Below, in pieces: positions 30,901 through 42,119 of a stretch of 64,000 bases of DNA. The DNA comes from Leishmania donovani. Lineage: Eukaryota; Euglenozoa; Kinetoplastea; Trypanosomatida; Trypanosomatidae. Positions within the stretch are counted from its first letter, which is position 1; each line of letters begins with the position of its first letter. Location: NCBI RefSeq assembly GCF_000227135.1, contig NC_018249.1, positions 89,879-153,878 of the forward strand, in the 5' to 3' direction. A program made the translations under genes and the position numbers. Under the pieces are notes generated by a model. That model made no database searches. It worked only from the letters and a program-made list of their open reading frames with translations, and was not told the DNA's origin.

Positions 30901-33900
30901 GGCTGTGCCAACGGCGACCGAGCTACCCAGTTACCACACTGCGGAAGAGGAGCACACGCCAATACGCGCACTCAACGAGTATAAAGAATTACAAGGAACA
31001 GACACCCAGACAGAGCGGCAGTGAGGGGCGTTGGATCGGGGGAGGGGGAGGGGTAGGATCAAGAGAAAGCACAACTAGCACCACCACACCAAACGAAAGC
31101 AGTAGCAAACTTACAAGGGAGAAGCGAGAGAGACTGTTTCTTGTTGGTGTTGTTGGTAGGAAGGGCGTGAAGACGCCGGTGGGGGAGAAGTGCGAGCCGA
31201 AGAAGAAGCGATGAGACGAGGAAGGGGATATGGGGACAGGATCGGCAACCAGTTAGAAGTGGATTGGGACGCACACACGACCGAACACGTACAAAAAGGA
31301 GGAGGGAAGGGCGCAGAGGATACACGAGAGCAAACAAAAAATGAACTGGGAAGCGAACAGAGAAACAAATTAAAGAAGTACGAAAAGACGGCACCCCGTC
31401 CGTCTGTCTTTTTTTCTTGTTCGTGTTCTCCGTCAGCGAGTGGGCACCGTATGTCAAAGCCCGCGTGTGCGCGAGGAAGAGGGAGAGATATATAAAGGGG
31501 AAGGATGCGCGTGCGTGTGTGTGTGTGCGGATGTGCTTGTATATATGTATAGGTGTGTGTGTGTGTGTGTCGTTGTTTTTGATCTGTTTTGAGTTTAGAG
31601 AGCAGACAATTCTGTGCACACGAGCCCGTGGTTCCGTACCGATGCACCTACACACCAGAGGAGCACACGCACGAGTGGGGGATACAAGACAAAGGCCAGC
31701 CGAGCAAGCCAGCACCACCTGCCAGCCCACGTAGTGCAGCTAAACACACACACACAGCAGCAGCAGCAACGTTCAACGAAGGCAGCTGCAACCGTGAAAA
31801 CGTGTACGGAAAAGAGGACGGCAAAAGTATCACTGACCCCCCCCACACACACACGCACGCACCGGGAGTTGCAGGCAACGAAAAGAAACAGAGAAACACG
31901 GCCACTCCCAGCAACAACAAAAACACCCACACAGCAGGACAAGAACGAGTGCCGGTAGATCGCGGAAGTGGGCGCACGTGACACGACGACCGCGACGGAG
32001 AGAGACAAGAGGCAGGGATCAAAATGGCAGCGGCGCCAATACAGGAAGCGAGAACATGCAAGCAACAAGACAACACAAAAGACTGACAAAAACACGAGCG
32101 CAGCACTTGCGGCGAGCGCACACGCACACACACAAAAAGACGAAAAGAGAATACGAGCAGCGACGCCAAGGAGAGAGAAAGAACAAAGAGTGCGGGGAAG
32201 GGCGAGGGTGGCGCGATGAGCGGGATGAGGCGCTGCGAATTATGTAGACGGGTCCCTCCACGACGACGAAAAAAAAATAAGAAAAAGTAACACAGCCAAG
32301 GGCAGTTCCTTCTTCAGTTTTGCCCGTGGCGAGTTGAGATGCGTCTGTGACGTTGCAGGAAAGGGAAAGGGGGACAAGATGAGGAGCGAGAGGGCCTCAC
32401 AGACACACACACACACGCACGCAACGTTTTTTGTTGAACAAACAAACAAAAAAAGGGTTACAGTGACGAAAACAAAAAAAAAGTTGAAGACGGAACAGAA
32501 GACGGACTCGCAGTGAATTAACGAGGGGAGCGGGAGTGAGAGAGTTGCAGAGCCTTAAATGCTACACGTACTCCAACAAGCAGACATACCCACACACGCG
32601 CTTCCCCACAGAGAGAACCGATAACGGATCTCCCACCACCACCACACGCACACGCAAAGACAGGAAAAAATGTGCGAAAACAAAAAAAAACAGCAAACCA
32701 AAAAAAATGCGGCCCCCACCTCACTATCTCCCTCTCGCTCCCGTATGTCTGTTTTTAATGACGTGTTCTCCCGTAAAGTTGTCGGTGAAGGCGACAGGGT
32801 ACCGCCAGAGCGGATTGGAGCGCAAACACAAAAAAACACACAGCACGTGACGCAACACAAAAGAAAAACGTTCCGATGCAGGCAAGGACAGAGACACAGA
32901 ATCGGCAGCGGCACACACCAAGACAATCGGAGAAGAGGGGAATGAGAATGAAAGCGGAAAGTGTGGGGAGGGGAGGGGGGAGGCGCAGCTATTGGCGTTG
33001 TCGCTTGTGTATTTTTTTCTGTTTTCTTGCTCAGCTCTGGTGCGGACAATAGAAACGGAGGCAGATGCGGACACAGCAGCAACTGTAGACGCAGCCGCAA
33101 GAAGAGGTGGGAAGCGAGCGGGAGAAACACAACGGGCAGCGTTAGTATACCGGAAAGGGCGAAAATATGTCGACCAAATCAGGGGAGGCCAGATTTGTCC
33201 GCTTTTCTGCTCTGGGTGCGGTGGCAATTTCAGTTGTGTGTGTGCGTGTATGTGTCGGAGCCGTTGCCGTGCAACGCCACCGTGCACGCCAGAAGACGGG
33301 AGTGTGTATGTATGCGAGCGCTTGCAAGTCCGTAGTCGTCTATCTTGCTCTCCCGCGAGAGCAAGAACAGCTAAAAGGTGGCAGCCGCTTGAACGTGGTG
33401 GTCGTGGCACAGATTCTAGAATCTAGAGTATCGGCCAAAGAGGAGGCAGCCCACAAACTCATACAGAAAAAGCACGAAAAAAAATAGAGGGAAGAGACGC
33501 ACAGAAAGCGAGAAAAAAACAACAACGAACTTCGTTTTCGAAGGCAGACAACCAATCAACGACAAACGCACGCACACACACACACACACAATACAAAAAA
33601 AAAAAGAAACGGTTACCGTTGGATGATCGTACTTGCACTCAATAAAACAAACAAAAAGAGACACGCACAAAAAGAAAGAGACAACGACGAAAAACAGCAA
33701 CGGAACCAAACGCACAGAAGAACAACTGAAACCCCCTCTCTTCACGTACACGTACACACCTGCGTGCCGACACCCACCACGTACCGCGACAAGACCCTCT
33801 TCTCTCGCTCTCTCGCTCCACCACCCTCTGTGATCGGCTCTTGCTGCGCGCCCCTCCGATGCCTTTGAAAGAGAAACGGCAAGCGCGTGCAGTGACACGC

Positions 33901-36220
33901 GAGGTCCGACAGTGAAGACTCAGCCGCACGCACACGCAGGGAGGGAGGAGGACACCAATGACGGCAAAGAGGCGAGATGGAGTTGTACTGATTTGCCTTG
34001 CTGCCGGGTCAAGGGATTGAAGACTCGCACCGTTGTGGGAGATGCACGCACGCACAGACGCGGGAGACAACAAGAGGTGGAAAACCAGCAAATTTCGAAG
34101 GCGAAAGCGAGAAGAAAATAAAAAAATAAAGATGAAAAGAGGAGAAACAAATTCGAGGGAGCAGCAAAAGGCGGGCAGAGAGGATGCGGCGGTGCAAGTG
34201 AAGGTGCGTGCGAGGAAGCGAGATCGGGTGATAGGAATGGCAAGCAAACAAACGAGCGAAAAAAAAAAAGAGAAAGAAAGAAAAGTTAGAAAAACACCTG
34301 AACGACGACAAAGAAAAGCAAATACAGCGCGAGGGATTGGGAGAGGGGGAGTAAAGTTAGGGGGTTGGGACCACGACAACAGTACACGTCTCAAGATGCG
34401 TTGCCTTGCTTGTCGGCTTGTCGGTGAAGGGTGGTGCTGGGGGAGTGGGTGTACCTAAAAGTATTTCTTTTCCTAGAGACAATTTTGATGTAATATCACA
34501 GCCAGGGCACAAGGAGGGCAGAAAAGCGAGAGTCAGCTATTCAGAAGCGCGCTCGACTGTGTATAAATGATGAGGTTTGCGAGGGTGGGGATGGGGTGGA
34601 GGTGATCCGTGACGTGCCAGTTTCAGGAAAGGATGCGTGCGCAATGTCAGGAGAAGGATGTGGGTGAGGGCGAGGGGCCTGACGAACAACACGCACTCGC
34701 CTGCTGGGCGGCTTTGGCGTTGGCGTTGTGTTAGTGTGCAAGAGCGAGCTTAGCTGCTGTTGGGTGAACGCGAGCGTGAGAGTCCGAGTCACCGTCTTCA
34801 GCAACAACAGTCGCAGAGAGAGGCGGCTTTACCTTACTCCTTCCGTTTTGTCCCGTCAGTCCTCCGTCCTCTTCGGCGGGCTCTCTCGTGGGGAGAGTCC
34901 ACTCAGGCACAATGACGTCGACAAGGACACACACGCACACAAGTGCTGGCAGGCAGACCAGCACACACCCGCCGATATACAACTCTCAGAGACCCTATCC
35001 CACGTATTTGTTTATTCCTTTGTTGCTGCTGTCGAACGGCGTGGCTCCCCCTCGTCGTGTCCTCAGCCTACTCCTCTTCCGCTCTCGTTCTTGGGGAAGG
35101 GGGAGGGGGTGTCTTTTTGTGTATGTGCGTGTGTTTGTTTTGCTCCTTTATAGACAGCTTTAGAGGTACGTAGGTGTGTGCTCCGGATGCGGAGGCAGGT
35201 GATCTCCCGCTTCGGCCTGTCAAGTAAAGAACGGAGCGGAGGAGGGAGAGACACGGGGCGGCTTCAGCGTGAGCAAAAAGAGCGGAGGCAAAACAAAACA
35301 ACGAAACCACTCAAGAAACGAACTCCTTCGCCACGAGTACTCGTGCCCACACAGAGAGAGGTCTGTGTGCGTATGTGTGTGTGTGAAACGATTTGCTTGT
35401 TTACCTTCTTGAGTGGGGTGGGGCGTGGGAAGGAGGGGTTCGTCACCGGAATGTGGGCCTCGCACCGAAAAAAAGAGAAGCAGCACAGAACAGACACACC
35501 CAACAATGAGTGACAATGATTAGAGAGGCGGTTACGACGAAGGTGAAGCTTGTATGAGCCCAGAGAGAGAGCGTGCGCGCCTTCTTTATGGGTGGTACCT
35601 CTGCCTTGAGAAGACAGCACGCTGAAGATGTGCAGAAGGACAGAAGAAAGGGGGGAACCAGGACGAGTTTTCACATGACGTGGTGGTGTGTGTATGGAGA
35701 TGACCGTATGGACGCGGTAGCGGGTGGGTGAGATGCCGGACCAAAAATGAAAGCACCGGCTCACCACAGGGAGCCCAGCGCAGAGTTGGGCGTGCGCCCC
35801 CCCCCCTCACGTTCTCTTCGTGCGTGGTGCTCTTATCGGCCGCGCTGCCCATCTGCTGTGTTCGCGACGGCACCACACACCACGTGACTCCACGAAATGG
35901 CTGATGGGCGCGATAGCCGAGCACGGAGGGAGAAGGTGCGATCTCAGCAGAACCACGACCAACTCGGTTGTAGCGAACAAAGAAACGGCAACGAAGCGAG
36001 TTGGTGGCAGTGGAGGTGGTGCTTCAGCACCGCATGGCCGGGCATCTCAACACGACCCGTGAGGCAAGAGCTTCGGTGCAATGAGCGGTGTCCTGTGTGT
36101 CTCTAAATCCCACTGAGACGATGAATACGTGCCAAGGATACGAGAAGCTACGGGGAGGAAGGAGTGAAGAGTCGCGTGGTTGGGAGAAAGGGGCATCCGC
36201 CGTGGAAAGGGTCCCGAAAG
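30901..36220. other. Gene-poor stretch of about 5.3 kb
   Basis: No recognised gene on either strand. It is dominated by A/purine-rich sequence with CA and GT microsatellites (for example 31551-31572, 31743-31756, 33570-33590) and A runs (32266-32276, 34259-34270). On the minus strand this is long C/T-rich sequence, so the many 60-250-codon frames here (Ser/Phe/Leu/Cys-rich) are artefacts. It should hold the 3' UTR of the gene(s) to its right and the 5' UTR of the 1089-aa gene. Confidence 0.5.
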
Positions 36221-36508
36221 TCAACCGTGCCAGCGCTTCCGCAACAACAGTCGAAGAGGGCGAGGAAGAGCTGAAACACCCGCAAAAAGGGGCGTCGGTG
36301 CGTGCACGACAACGACGGCCACAACACAAGTAAACGAGAGAAGGAAAGGTGTGCGTGAATGGATGGGTATGGAGTCCATCACGCAGCACGGACGTCGACG
36401 ACCGCGCCCCAGCGCGGTGAGTCCAAGAACACGGAAGGAAGCCAGAGAGAAAATAGCGGTGACGCACAGAAACCTTGAGATTCGCATCCGTTGAGGTTGA
36501 GGAAACAT
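36221..36508 (-). CDS. Low-confidence 95-aa hydrophobic ORF
   Basis: A small frame that starts at the ATG at 36508, eight bases after a pyrimidine tract ending in CTTAG on the minus strand. The predicted protein has two hydrophobic segments: one near the N-terminus (FLCVTAIFSLASFRVLGL) and one in the middle (FLLSFTCVVAVVVVHA). Codon use is only weakly coding-like. It lies about 570 bases downstream of the FolD-like stop, so it may simply be 3' UTR. No family recognised. Confidence 0.2.
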   Translation of the reverse strand: MFPQPQRMRISRFLCVTAIFSLASFRVLGLTALGRGRRRPCCVMDSIPIHSRTPFLLSFTCVVAVVVVHAPTPLFAGVSALPRPLRLLLRKRWHG

Positions 36509-36765
36509 GGAAGACGCTAAGAAGCAGGAGGAGCAACCAAAAGGGTGTGGGCGACCTATGCAGACACCCACGTGCGGCATGAGAGAGAATGACAGAGTTC
36601 GACACCTGCGCAAGAGCATACCGTGATCTTCGATGCACTACGCAGCAGCTGGAGTCGGCGCATTCTCGCCATTCCTCGAGAGAACAACGAGGAAAGGTAA
36701 GACGCACGTCCACGCAGAAGCATCGGCTTTCTCTCCTTCCCTGCCTCCTGCCCCCTCCCCCAACC

Positions 36766-36806
36766 ACACACGCACACGCGCATGCGCATGCGCACACACT
36801 TACACA
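36766..36806. repeat. Alternating purine-pyrimidine repeat
   Basis: CACACG/CGCATG alternation with a GCGCATGCGCATGCGC core. It is self-complementary and of the Z-DNA-prone type, in the 3' UTR of the FolD-like gene. Confidence 0.6.
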
Positions 36807-36881
36807 AACTTGTGCACATACGCGCGTTGCGACCCGTGCGCCAACGACGAGGTCCAGCACCAGACATGCATCTCAAGCGCC

Positions 36882-37076
36882 TTAGCTCTCCTTACCGGCG
36901 TCTGTATCGTCGCTGGCATCACCCTCTTCCTCTGCCGCACTCGCTTCGCGCACCATCACGGCCTTGCCTGATTCATCGAGTGACATGACCATGACACGCT
37001 GCACGGCCGGCGCGCGTGACGCAAGCGGCGCCGCCTTGGCCGGCTTGCGTACCAACTCTGCGTTCGCTGACACCTG
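36882..37076 (-). other. In-frame coding-like extension after the FolD TGA
   Basis: Directly after the FolD-like stop (TGA 37077-37079) the same frame stays open for 64 codons to a TAA at 36882-36884. Its codons are typical of genes here (third positions mostly G/C; Ala, Glu, Lys, Val-rich). It includes VRKPAKAAPLASRAPAVQRV and VMVREASAAEEEGDASDD. It has no ATG near its start. It could be a C-terminal extension made by readthrough, or the former end of a protein cut short by a nonsense mutation. Confidence 0.55.
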
Positions 37077-38504
37077 TCATGGAGCAGCCATGAATGGTAT
37101 CCCTAGAGGCGGCGCATGGCCCCGCACCTTTTCGTGCGTGCCGTACATCTTCAGGAACTCTGTGTAGATGTTGTTGTAGCGACGCTCGTTGTCGTGTCGA
37201 AGCTGATACGCCTTCAACACGTTGAACATCAGGTGCGACGCCGTAAGAGGGCCAACACCGTCTGGTGTCTTCGTGATTGCCGCGGCAACAGCGGACACCG
37301 AATTTATGTCGACGTCGCCGCAGATGCCCTTCTTTCGCGCGCTGCCGCCTGTCTCTGCCGCTGCCTCCTTCTGGCACGTCATCTCCGGTAACTCGTTGAC
37401 GGCGGCGTCGATCACGATGGCCCCCTCTCGAACAAACGACCGGTCGAACACATTGGCCACTCCATAAGCCGTGATGAGCACGTCCGCCTGTTGCGCGACA
37501 TGTCGAATGGTGTCCAGCGAGTTACTGCGACTGCACAACGTGACGGCAAAGCTGCCTGCGCGCTGCAGCAGCGCCGCCGTCGGCACCCCCACCACCCTGC
37601 TGTTGTTCACGATCACGGCGTGCAGGTCGCGGCGGGGAGGTGCTTGGGTACTCGCGCTGCTCCGTGGGAATTGCTTGCCTTCCGGCGACGACGGGGAAAC
37701 GATGCCGGCAGTTGCCGACAACGATGGGGACGGAAGCGTTGATGGACCCTCCACTGCAGACATGTCGTTGCTGTGGGCTGCCGGCAACAAGTGCGCGAAG
37801 TTTTCCGTGCGGCCGAGATAGGAGAAGAGCACTGTGCGGATGGCGAGGGCGGTGCACGGCACAAAGATGTTGCGCTCATGGAAACGGTGACGCATGGCGC
37901 TGTCGCCGCCGCTGGTGGCAGCCGGCAACAGCATCTCCTCAATCATTCCCTGCGCCTGCTGGTCGACGAGCGACGCTGATGCTGCCGAGGATGCCGCGAC
38001 AAGTGTATGCAGGCGCGACCTCTGATCCTGCAGGCAGAGGCTTCCGGCGTTCAAGGGGTGGAGGCCATCCACGTCCTTGCCTGGGTGGATGTGGAGCAGT
38101 GCCGGTCGAGTACGCAGATGAGGTGGCAGCGGCAGCTGGAGAAGGACGGCGTCGACCTCGACGTCGTCGTTGACGGAAGCCAGGGTCCTGTGAAGCTCAA
38201 CCTGCTGAATGGTAGCGGAAAGATGAACGAGATGCACTTCAATGCCGCACTCCGCGGCGGCGCGCCTCTTGTGGTTGACGTAGCGGATCGCATCGGCACG
38301 GTCACCGACGAGCACCACAACCAGGCATGGTGGTCGACGGAGGACTGACGTGCTGGTGCGGATTCGCTGCCGTAGCTCCTTGCTGATCGGCACGCCAGAC
38401 AGCAACTCTGCTGAGCGCGACAGCCGAAGCGTCAGAGTGGAGAGGGCCATGCTACTCGCGCTAGTAAGAGCGAAAGACGCACTCACAGAAAAAGACCCGC
38501 ACAT
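37077..38504 (-). CDS. Methylene-THF dehydrogenase/cyclohydrolase, divergent (DHCH2-like FolD)
   Basis: A 475-aa FolD-family protein; the family enzyme interconverts 5,10-methylene-, 5,10-methenyl- and 10-formyl-tetrahydrofolate. Conserved parts: Tyr75 and Lys79 in RYVNHKRRAAAECGI (catalytic Lys), LLQLPLPPH (Gln about 113), PGKDVDGLHPLNAG (Asp about 134/136) and PDGVGPLTASHLMFN. Divergent parts: the NADP-loop motif GRSNIVG reads NNSRVVG, and PCTPxG reads PCTALA. There is a low-complexity insertion of about 90 residues in the middle, making it longer than the usual ~300 aa. ATGs at 38504 and 38450 are both possible; the earlier one gives a Ser/Ala-rich leader that might target mitochondria. 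From memory, Leishmania species carry a second, DHCH2, copy on chromosome 22. The frame continues past the stop with coding-like sequence. Confidence 0.85.
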   Translation of the reverse strand: MCGSFSVSASFALTSASSMALSTLTLRLSRSAELLSGVPISKELRQRIRTSTSVLRRPPCLVVVLVGDRADAIRYVNHKRRAAAECGIEVHLVHLSATIQQVELHRTLASVNDDVEVDAVLLQLPLPPHLRTRPALLHIHPGKDVDGLHPLNAGSLCLQDQRSRLHTLVAASSAASASLVDQQAQGMIEEMLLPAATSGGDSAMRHRFHERNIFVPCTALAIRTVLFSYLGRTENFAHLLPAAHSNDMSAVEGPSTLPSPSLSATAGIVSPSSPEGKQFPRSSASTQAPPRRDLHAVIVNNSRVVGVPTAALLQRAGSFAVTLCSRSNSLDTIRHVAQQADVLITAYGVANVFDRSFVREGAIVIDAAVNELPEMTCQKEAAAETGGSARKKGICGDVDINSVSAVAAAITKTPDGVGPLTASHLMFNVLKAYQLRHDNERRYNNIYTEFLKMYGTHEKVRGHAPPLGIPFMAAP

Positions 38505-39221
38505 GATAAGGAGAAGGCAGGCAGACGGAGTGTGGTGTCGTGTCTGCACTGCAGCAGACGATCACGGATACGCAGCGGCACGACGGTGTTTCGCACCCGC
38601 ACATCGGTGGGGGCACGTGAAACAGGCGTAGGGGAGGCAGGCAGTGAAAGAAAGAGAGGCCAGTCAAGCGGAGCACCCCACAAACACACACACACACACA
38701 CATACACGAAGAGCGATACACACACAGAGCGAGAGAGAGAGACAGGAGAGGATTCGTAGAAATTCGTGACCGCGTGCAGCCTTGCGTGTGTGCGCACCCC
38801 GTTTCTTCACGGTTGTTCGGTGCGAAGCAAGAAGAAGGGTCCCACAGGAATGCGAGAGAGAGAGGGAAGGCGGCGGCAGTGGCGCACCTCCCATCAAGGA
38901 CGACACCGAAGGCAGAAGTGATCACGCGTATGCATCGCAGTGACGTCGCGTCTTCGCTCGGACGCAAACACGTTCCCATGCACGACGACCTCCGACAACC
39001 CGAGTGCGCAAGTCTGGTGTACCTCTCGGCGGGTTTCTCAGCTATGTCTCGCCTTCCTGGCCGGTTTGTAGGGTTACGTTCTTTGTTCTCTGAGTATCGC
39101 AGTGCAGCAGCGGAAGCGGGCAGTCCCTCCTCTGGTGTCGCCTCTGTCCTTCGCTAGGGAGGAGGTGCGAAGCGCGTGCTGAGCCACGCTGGTTTAGGCT
39201 GAAAAGAACCCTGCGCGTCCA
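38505..39221. other. Intergenic: coiled-coil gene 3' UTR and FolD 5' region
   Basis: No gene. CA repeat (about 38683-38704) and GA run (about 38727-38741) on the plus strand; on the minus strand these form GT and CT tracts suited to splicing of the FolD-like mRNA. Confidence 0.5.
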
Positions 39222-39974
39222 TCAGCCGGCGACGTGGCCATCTGCTACGTTCGCGATGAATAAAAGAGAACGCATATCCTCATACGTCAGCGCACCGCAG
39301 GCGCGCTCGCGCAACCACACCTGAAAGGCATCTGACGACCACAACGAGTGCAGCGAAGGCGCCACTCGGTCAGCTAGGTGCTTGTCGTCGAGAGCTGCCG
39401 TGTACTGCGCACCCAGTTCTCGGAGTAGCCGAACAAGAGGTTCGAGAAGAAGGTGTGACAGCCGCGGATGTCTATGGATGCAGTTGAGAGAGCAATACAG
39501 TTGATAGTCACCTGCAAAGGCGTTTGGCGACGTAGTCATGCTCCCTGTCATCGCTGTTGCCGTCTTGCCTGCTGTGACGTCACGCGGAATGTCTTGTCGG
39601 CCTCCATCCTGTTCCTCTTCATTCTGTGTGTCAAGAGATATGCTGCGTGCTTCAACGTCCTTCAGCTGAGCGGTAATGTGGCTTAGCCGCCGTCGATCTT
39701 CGGCGGCCTCGCGCCTAGCCCCTTCTGTCCTGACCTGCGTGGCCGCTGCGTCTAGTTCCAACTGCAACCTTGCGTATCGCGCCTTCTGCGCTACGTAGGT
39801 GACCGCCGCCAGTTGCTCGCTCAGCTCCCGCTCCGCCGCCTTTGCGCGGGCCAGCTCCTGCGCACGTACCTTCGACACCGCCTCAAGACGTCCCAGCTCT
39901 GTCATGAAAGTCTGCAGCTCCTCCGGCAGGGCGTCGTCTGCCAACAGGTGCACACCAGAGGCAGCAGAGTCCAT
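39222..39974 (-). CDS. Hypothetical coiled-coil protein, 250 aa
   Basis: Family not recognised. Residues about 12-115 form a strong coiled coil rich in Ala, Glu, Arg and Leu (segments LEAVSKVRAQELARAKAAER and RLQLELDAAATQVRTE). A Thr/Asp-rich linker follows (about 120-155). The C-terminal third is a compact helical part (LLLEPLVRLLRELGAQY; FQVWLRERACGALTYEDMRS). The frame is open upstream to 40169, but the ATG at 39974 follows a pyrimidine tract ending in CCCCAG about 60 bases upstream. A short out-of-frame ATG lies 8 bases before it. Coding character is clear. Confidence 0.75.
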   Translation of the reverse strand: MDSAASGVHLLADDALPEELQTFMTELGRLEAVSKVRAQELARAKAAERELSEQLAAVTYVAQKARYARLQLELDAAATQVRTEGARREAAEDRRRLSHITAQLKDVEARSISLDTQNEEEQDGGRQDIPRDVTAGKTATAMTGSMTTSPNAFAGDYQLYCSLNCIHRHPRLSHLLLEPLVRLLRELGAQYTAALDDKHLADRVAPSLHSLWSSDAFQVWLRERACGALTYEDMRSLLFIANVADGHVAG

Positions 39975-41090
39975 GCCCGCATCCTTTCTCAGCAAGCGAC
40001 GTAGCAGTGCGCAGGCCGTGCGTGCGGGCGTAAACTGGGGAAAGATATGTGCCTGTATCCGCGGATCTGCCTCTGTATGTGTCTCTTGTTTCCCAGGAAA
40101 AGGACCCCACAAGGGGGGATGCCCGACACGCATCATGGAAGAGAGACATGCGTGCATTGTGACGGGCAATCAACGCAGAAAAGACCCCACAAAAAAAGAA
40201 AAAAAAAACAAAGAAACCAGAGGGACAGTGCAGGAGAGAGAGTAGCACAAGCAGTTTCAGAATGTCAAGAGGGAGCACAGCAGGTGCCGCGACCTCGTCG
40301 CGCGGGCGTCGGCAACGTTATGACGGCAGATTGTCGAGTGGCACTGGGCGGGGCGGGTAGTGAAGGGGACGGGGCGACCGCAGCGGAAGCAAGGAGTGGC
40401 AGCCGCGACGAGAGCATGGCTCGTGAAGGGCGTCCACGCCGGAGAGGGCACAACGGCTACGTCGTAGCGCGAGAGCCGGGCAACAAAAAGGAGACAACAT
40501 ACAGCAGCGTCAACGCAAACAGTTCGCCGCGCCTACGCTCGCACCGCAACGTCTGCCGTACAGCCATCGGGATGAGCCGTCTGCTTTCCCTTTGTCGCCT
40601 TCCTTTAGCGTGGGCGCGCGTGTCTTCTCTGTGTATGCATGCGCCGCCGAGCGGGTCGCGTTCCGAATAGCAGGGAGCTGTGCCGCTCGAAACAACAAAG
40701 TCGAACAGCAGGCGTCAGAGAGCCCAGACAGTCGAATGTTAAGTACCAGACACGGGGAGAGGCAAGGTGATGCATTGCGCGTATCTGCTCCCGGCCGTTG
40801 CACAATCCACGTGCGCCGCCAAGTTGTTGTACATCAGAGATTTTCAAGCTGAAAATCACCAAAATAAAAAAAAAGAGCAGCGCTGCAAAAAAGTTTTGTG
40901 TGTGGGGGGGGGGGTGGCACGGAACCGAAGGAGGCACAAGAAGAAATGGACAGACAAGAGAGCAGACGGCAGCATCGCCCAAACCCCGGAGGTGCAGGAG
41001 GTAGAGTTCCTGCGGCCCACCACCGTTCACTGCGGAATTAGCACGCGCGACGCACCGCTCACCCCCATCACTACGCCGCATCAGGTGCGA
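39975..41090. other. Intergenic: second coiled-coil gene 3' UTR
   Basis: No gene seen. Contains an A run (about 40191-40209) and a G run (about 40901-40914). Confidence 0.5.
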
Positions 41091-42119
41091 CTACAAGCGC
41101 AATGCAGGCAGAAACTCGGCAGTGGCGCTGTAGTGTCCCATCGCCATCGCGTTGCGCACGCGCTGCTTGCCCACCTCCGTGATCCCTAGTCCAGCCACTC
41201 GCCACCGCTGCGACGGCCGGGAAACGGGGGATGGAGAGACTGTGCGACGGCCGAGTGGGAGCGAGGCCGCAGTGGCACGCGTGTCCTCGCCGCTGGCCAC
41301 TACAGCCGCCCAGCGCTTGCCCAGTTGCCGAGTACGCTGTGGCATGTATGGGCAGTCTGCCGCACACCGAAACGGGCACCGCTGGTCGGCCATCAAGTCG
41401 AGCTTGCTCAGTTCCACGGCACCATGCTTGGCGTCTGCCTTGCCGCCACCGCCGAACCCAAACGGAGCATCATGAGGCGCCGATCGGCAAGGAAGCGAGA
41501 TGAAGGACGGAATCCCCATCGCCTCCACCGCGCGTGCCTCCTCCCGGTGCAGAAAGGAGCGCCGCACGTGTTCGGCGTGCATAAGCCGAAAAAAGACCTC
41601 GTGCAGCAGCACTGGGTACACTTCGGCACGTTGCAGCTGCGCCAGTGACCTGCGCACCGACAACTCCGCCTGCTCATGTGCTTTGCGGCGCTTCTCCTCC
41701 TCGGCCATGGTGTCACGCAGCGCGTCCTGCAAAATCTGCAGCTGCCACTGCTGAGCTTGCTGCGCCTCGGCCTGTGCTTGGGCGTTTCGTGTGGCTTGAA
41801 GGAAGGCGCAGGATGCCGCAATATCCAGGTAAGCGACGTGACGGCGGATAATGTCGGTGAAGTGCACCAGGGCCTCCTCCACGAGGAGCGTGCGCTGCCG
41901 CGTCTCCCGCGCTTGGGTTTGTCGCAGATGTTTGGCGAGGAGGTCAAGGCTGCTGCGCAACACTTCCTCTGTCGGGGACGAGGCGCCGAGGGTGCTATCA
42001 GCAAGGTCGCTCCCAGCGATATCTGGGAGACTGCCGACGAGAGACGTCTCCAAAGTGTGGCCCGAGGCTGAGCCGCGGCCACCACCGCCGCTGCCCCGTA
42101 GCACTGACGGAAGTACCAT
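41091..42119 (-). CDS. Hypothetical coiled-coil protein, 342 aa
   Basis: Family not recognised. After a Gly/Ser-rich start (MVLPSVLRGSGGGG), residues about 45-190 are a long helical region with coiled-coil character: SLDLLAKHLRQTQARETRQR, a Gln/Ala-rich part (AQAQAEAQQAQQWQLQILQD) and EEEKRRKAHEQAELSVRRSL. A Gly-rich loop (FGFGGGGKAD) follows. A segment with four Cys, DQRCPFRCAADCPY, around residues 245-258 might bind a metal. The C-terminus is basic (SQRWRVAGLGITEVGKQRVR). The frame is open 168 codons further upstream, but that part looks like UTR; 42119 is the ATG where coding codon use begins. Confidence 0.75.
   Translation of the reverse strand: MVLPSVLRGSGGGGRGSASGHTLETSLVGSLPDIAGSDLADSTLGASSPTEEVLRSSLDLLAKHLRQTQARETRQRTLLVEEALVHFTDIIRRHVAYLDIAASCAFLQATRNAQAQAEAQQAQQWQLQILQDALRDTMAEEEKRRKAHEQAELSVRRSLAQLQRAEVYPVLLHEVFFRLMHAEHVRRSFLHREEARAVEAMGIPSFISLPCRSAPHDAPFGFGGGGKADAKHGAVELSKLDLMADQRCPFRCAADCPYMPQRTRQLGKRWAAVVASGEDTRATAASLPLGRRTVSPSPVSRPSQRWRVAGLGITEVGKQRVRNAMAMGHYSATAEFLPALRL

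Noticed and set aside
33639..34394. 251-codon minus ORF
   Set aside because: Phe/Leu/Ser/Cys-rich translation of a C/T-rich strand; an artefact of purine-pyrimidine bias.
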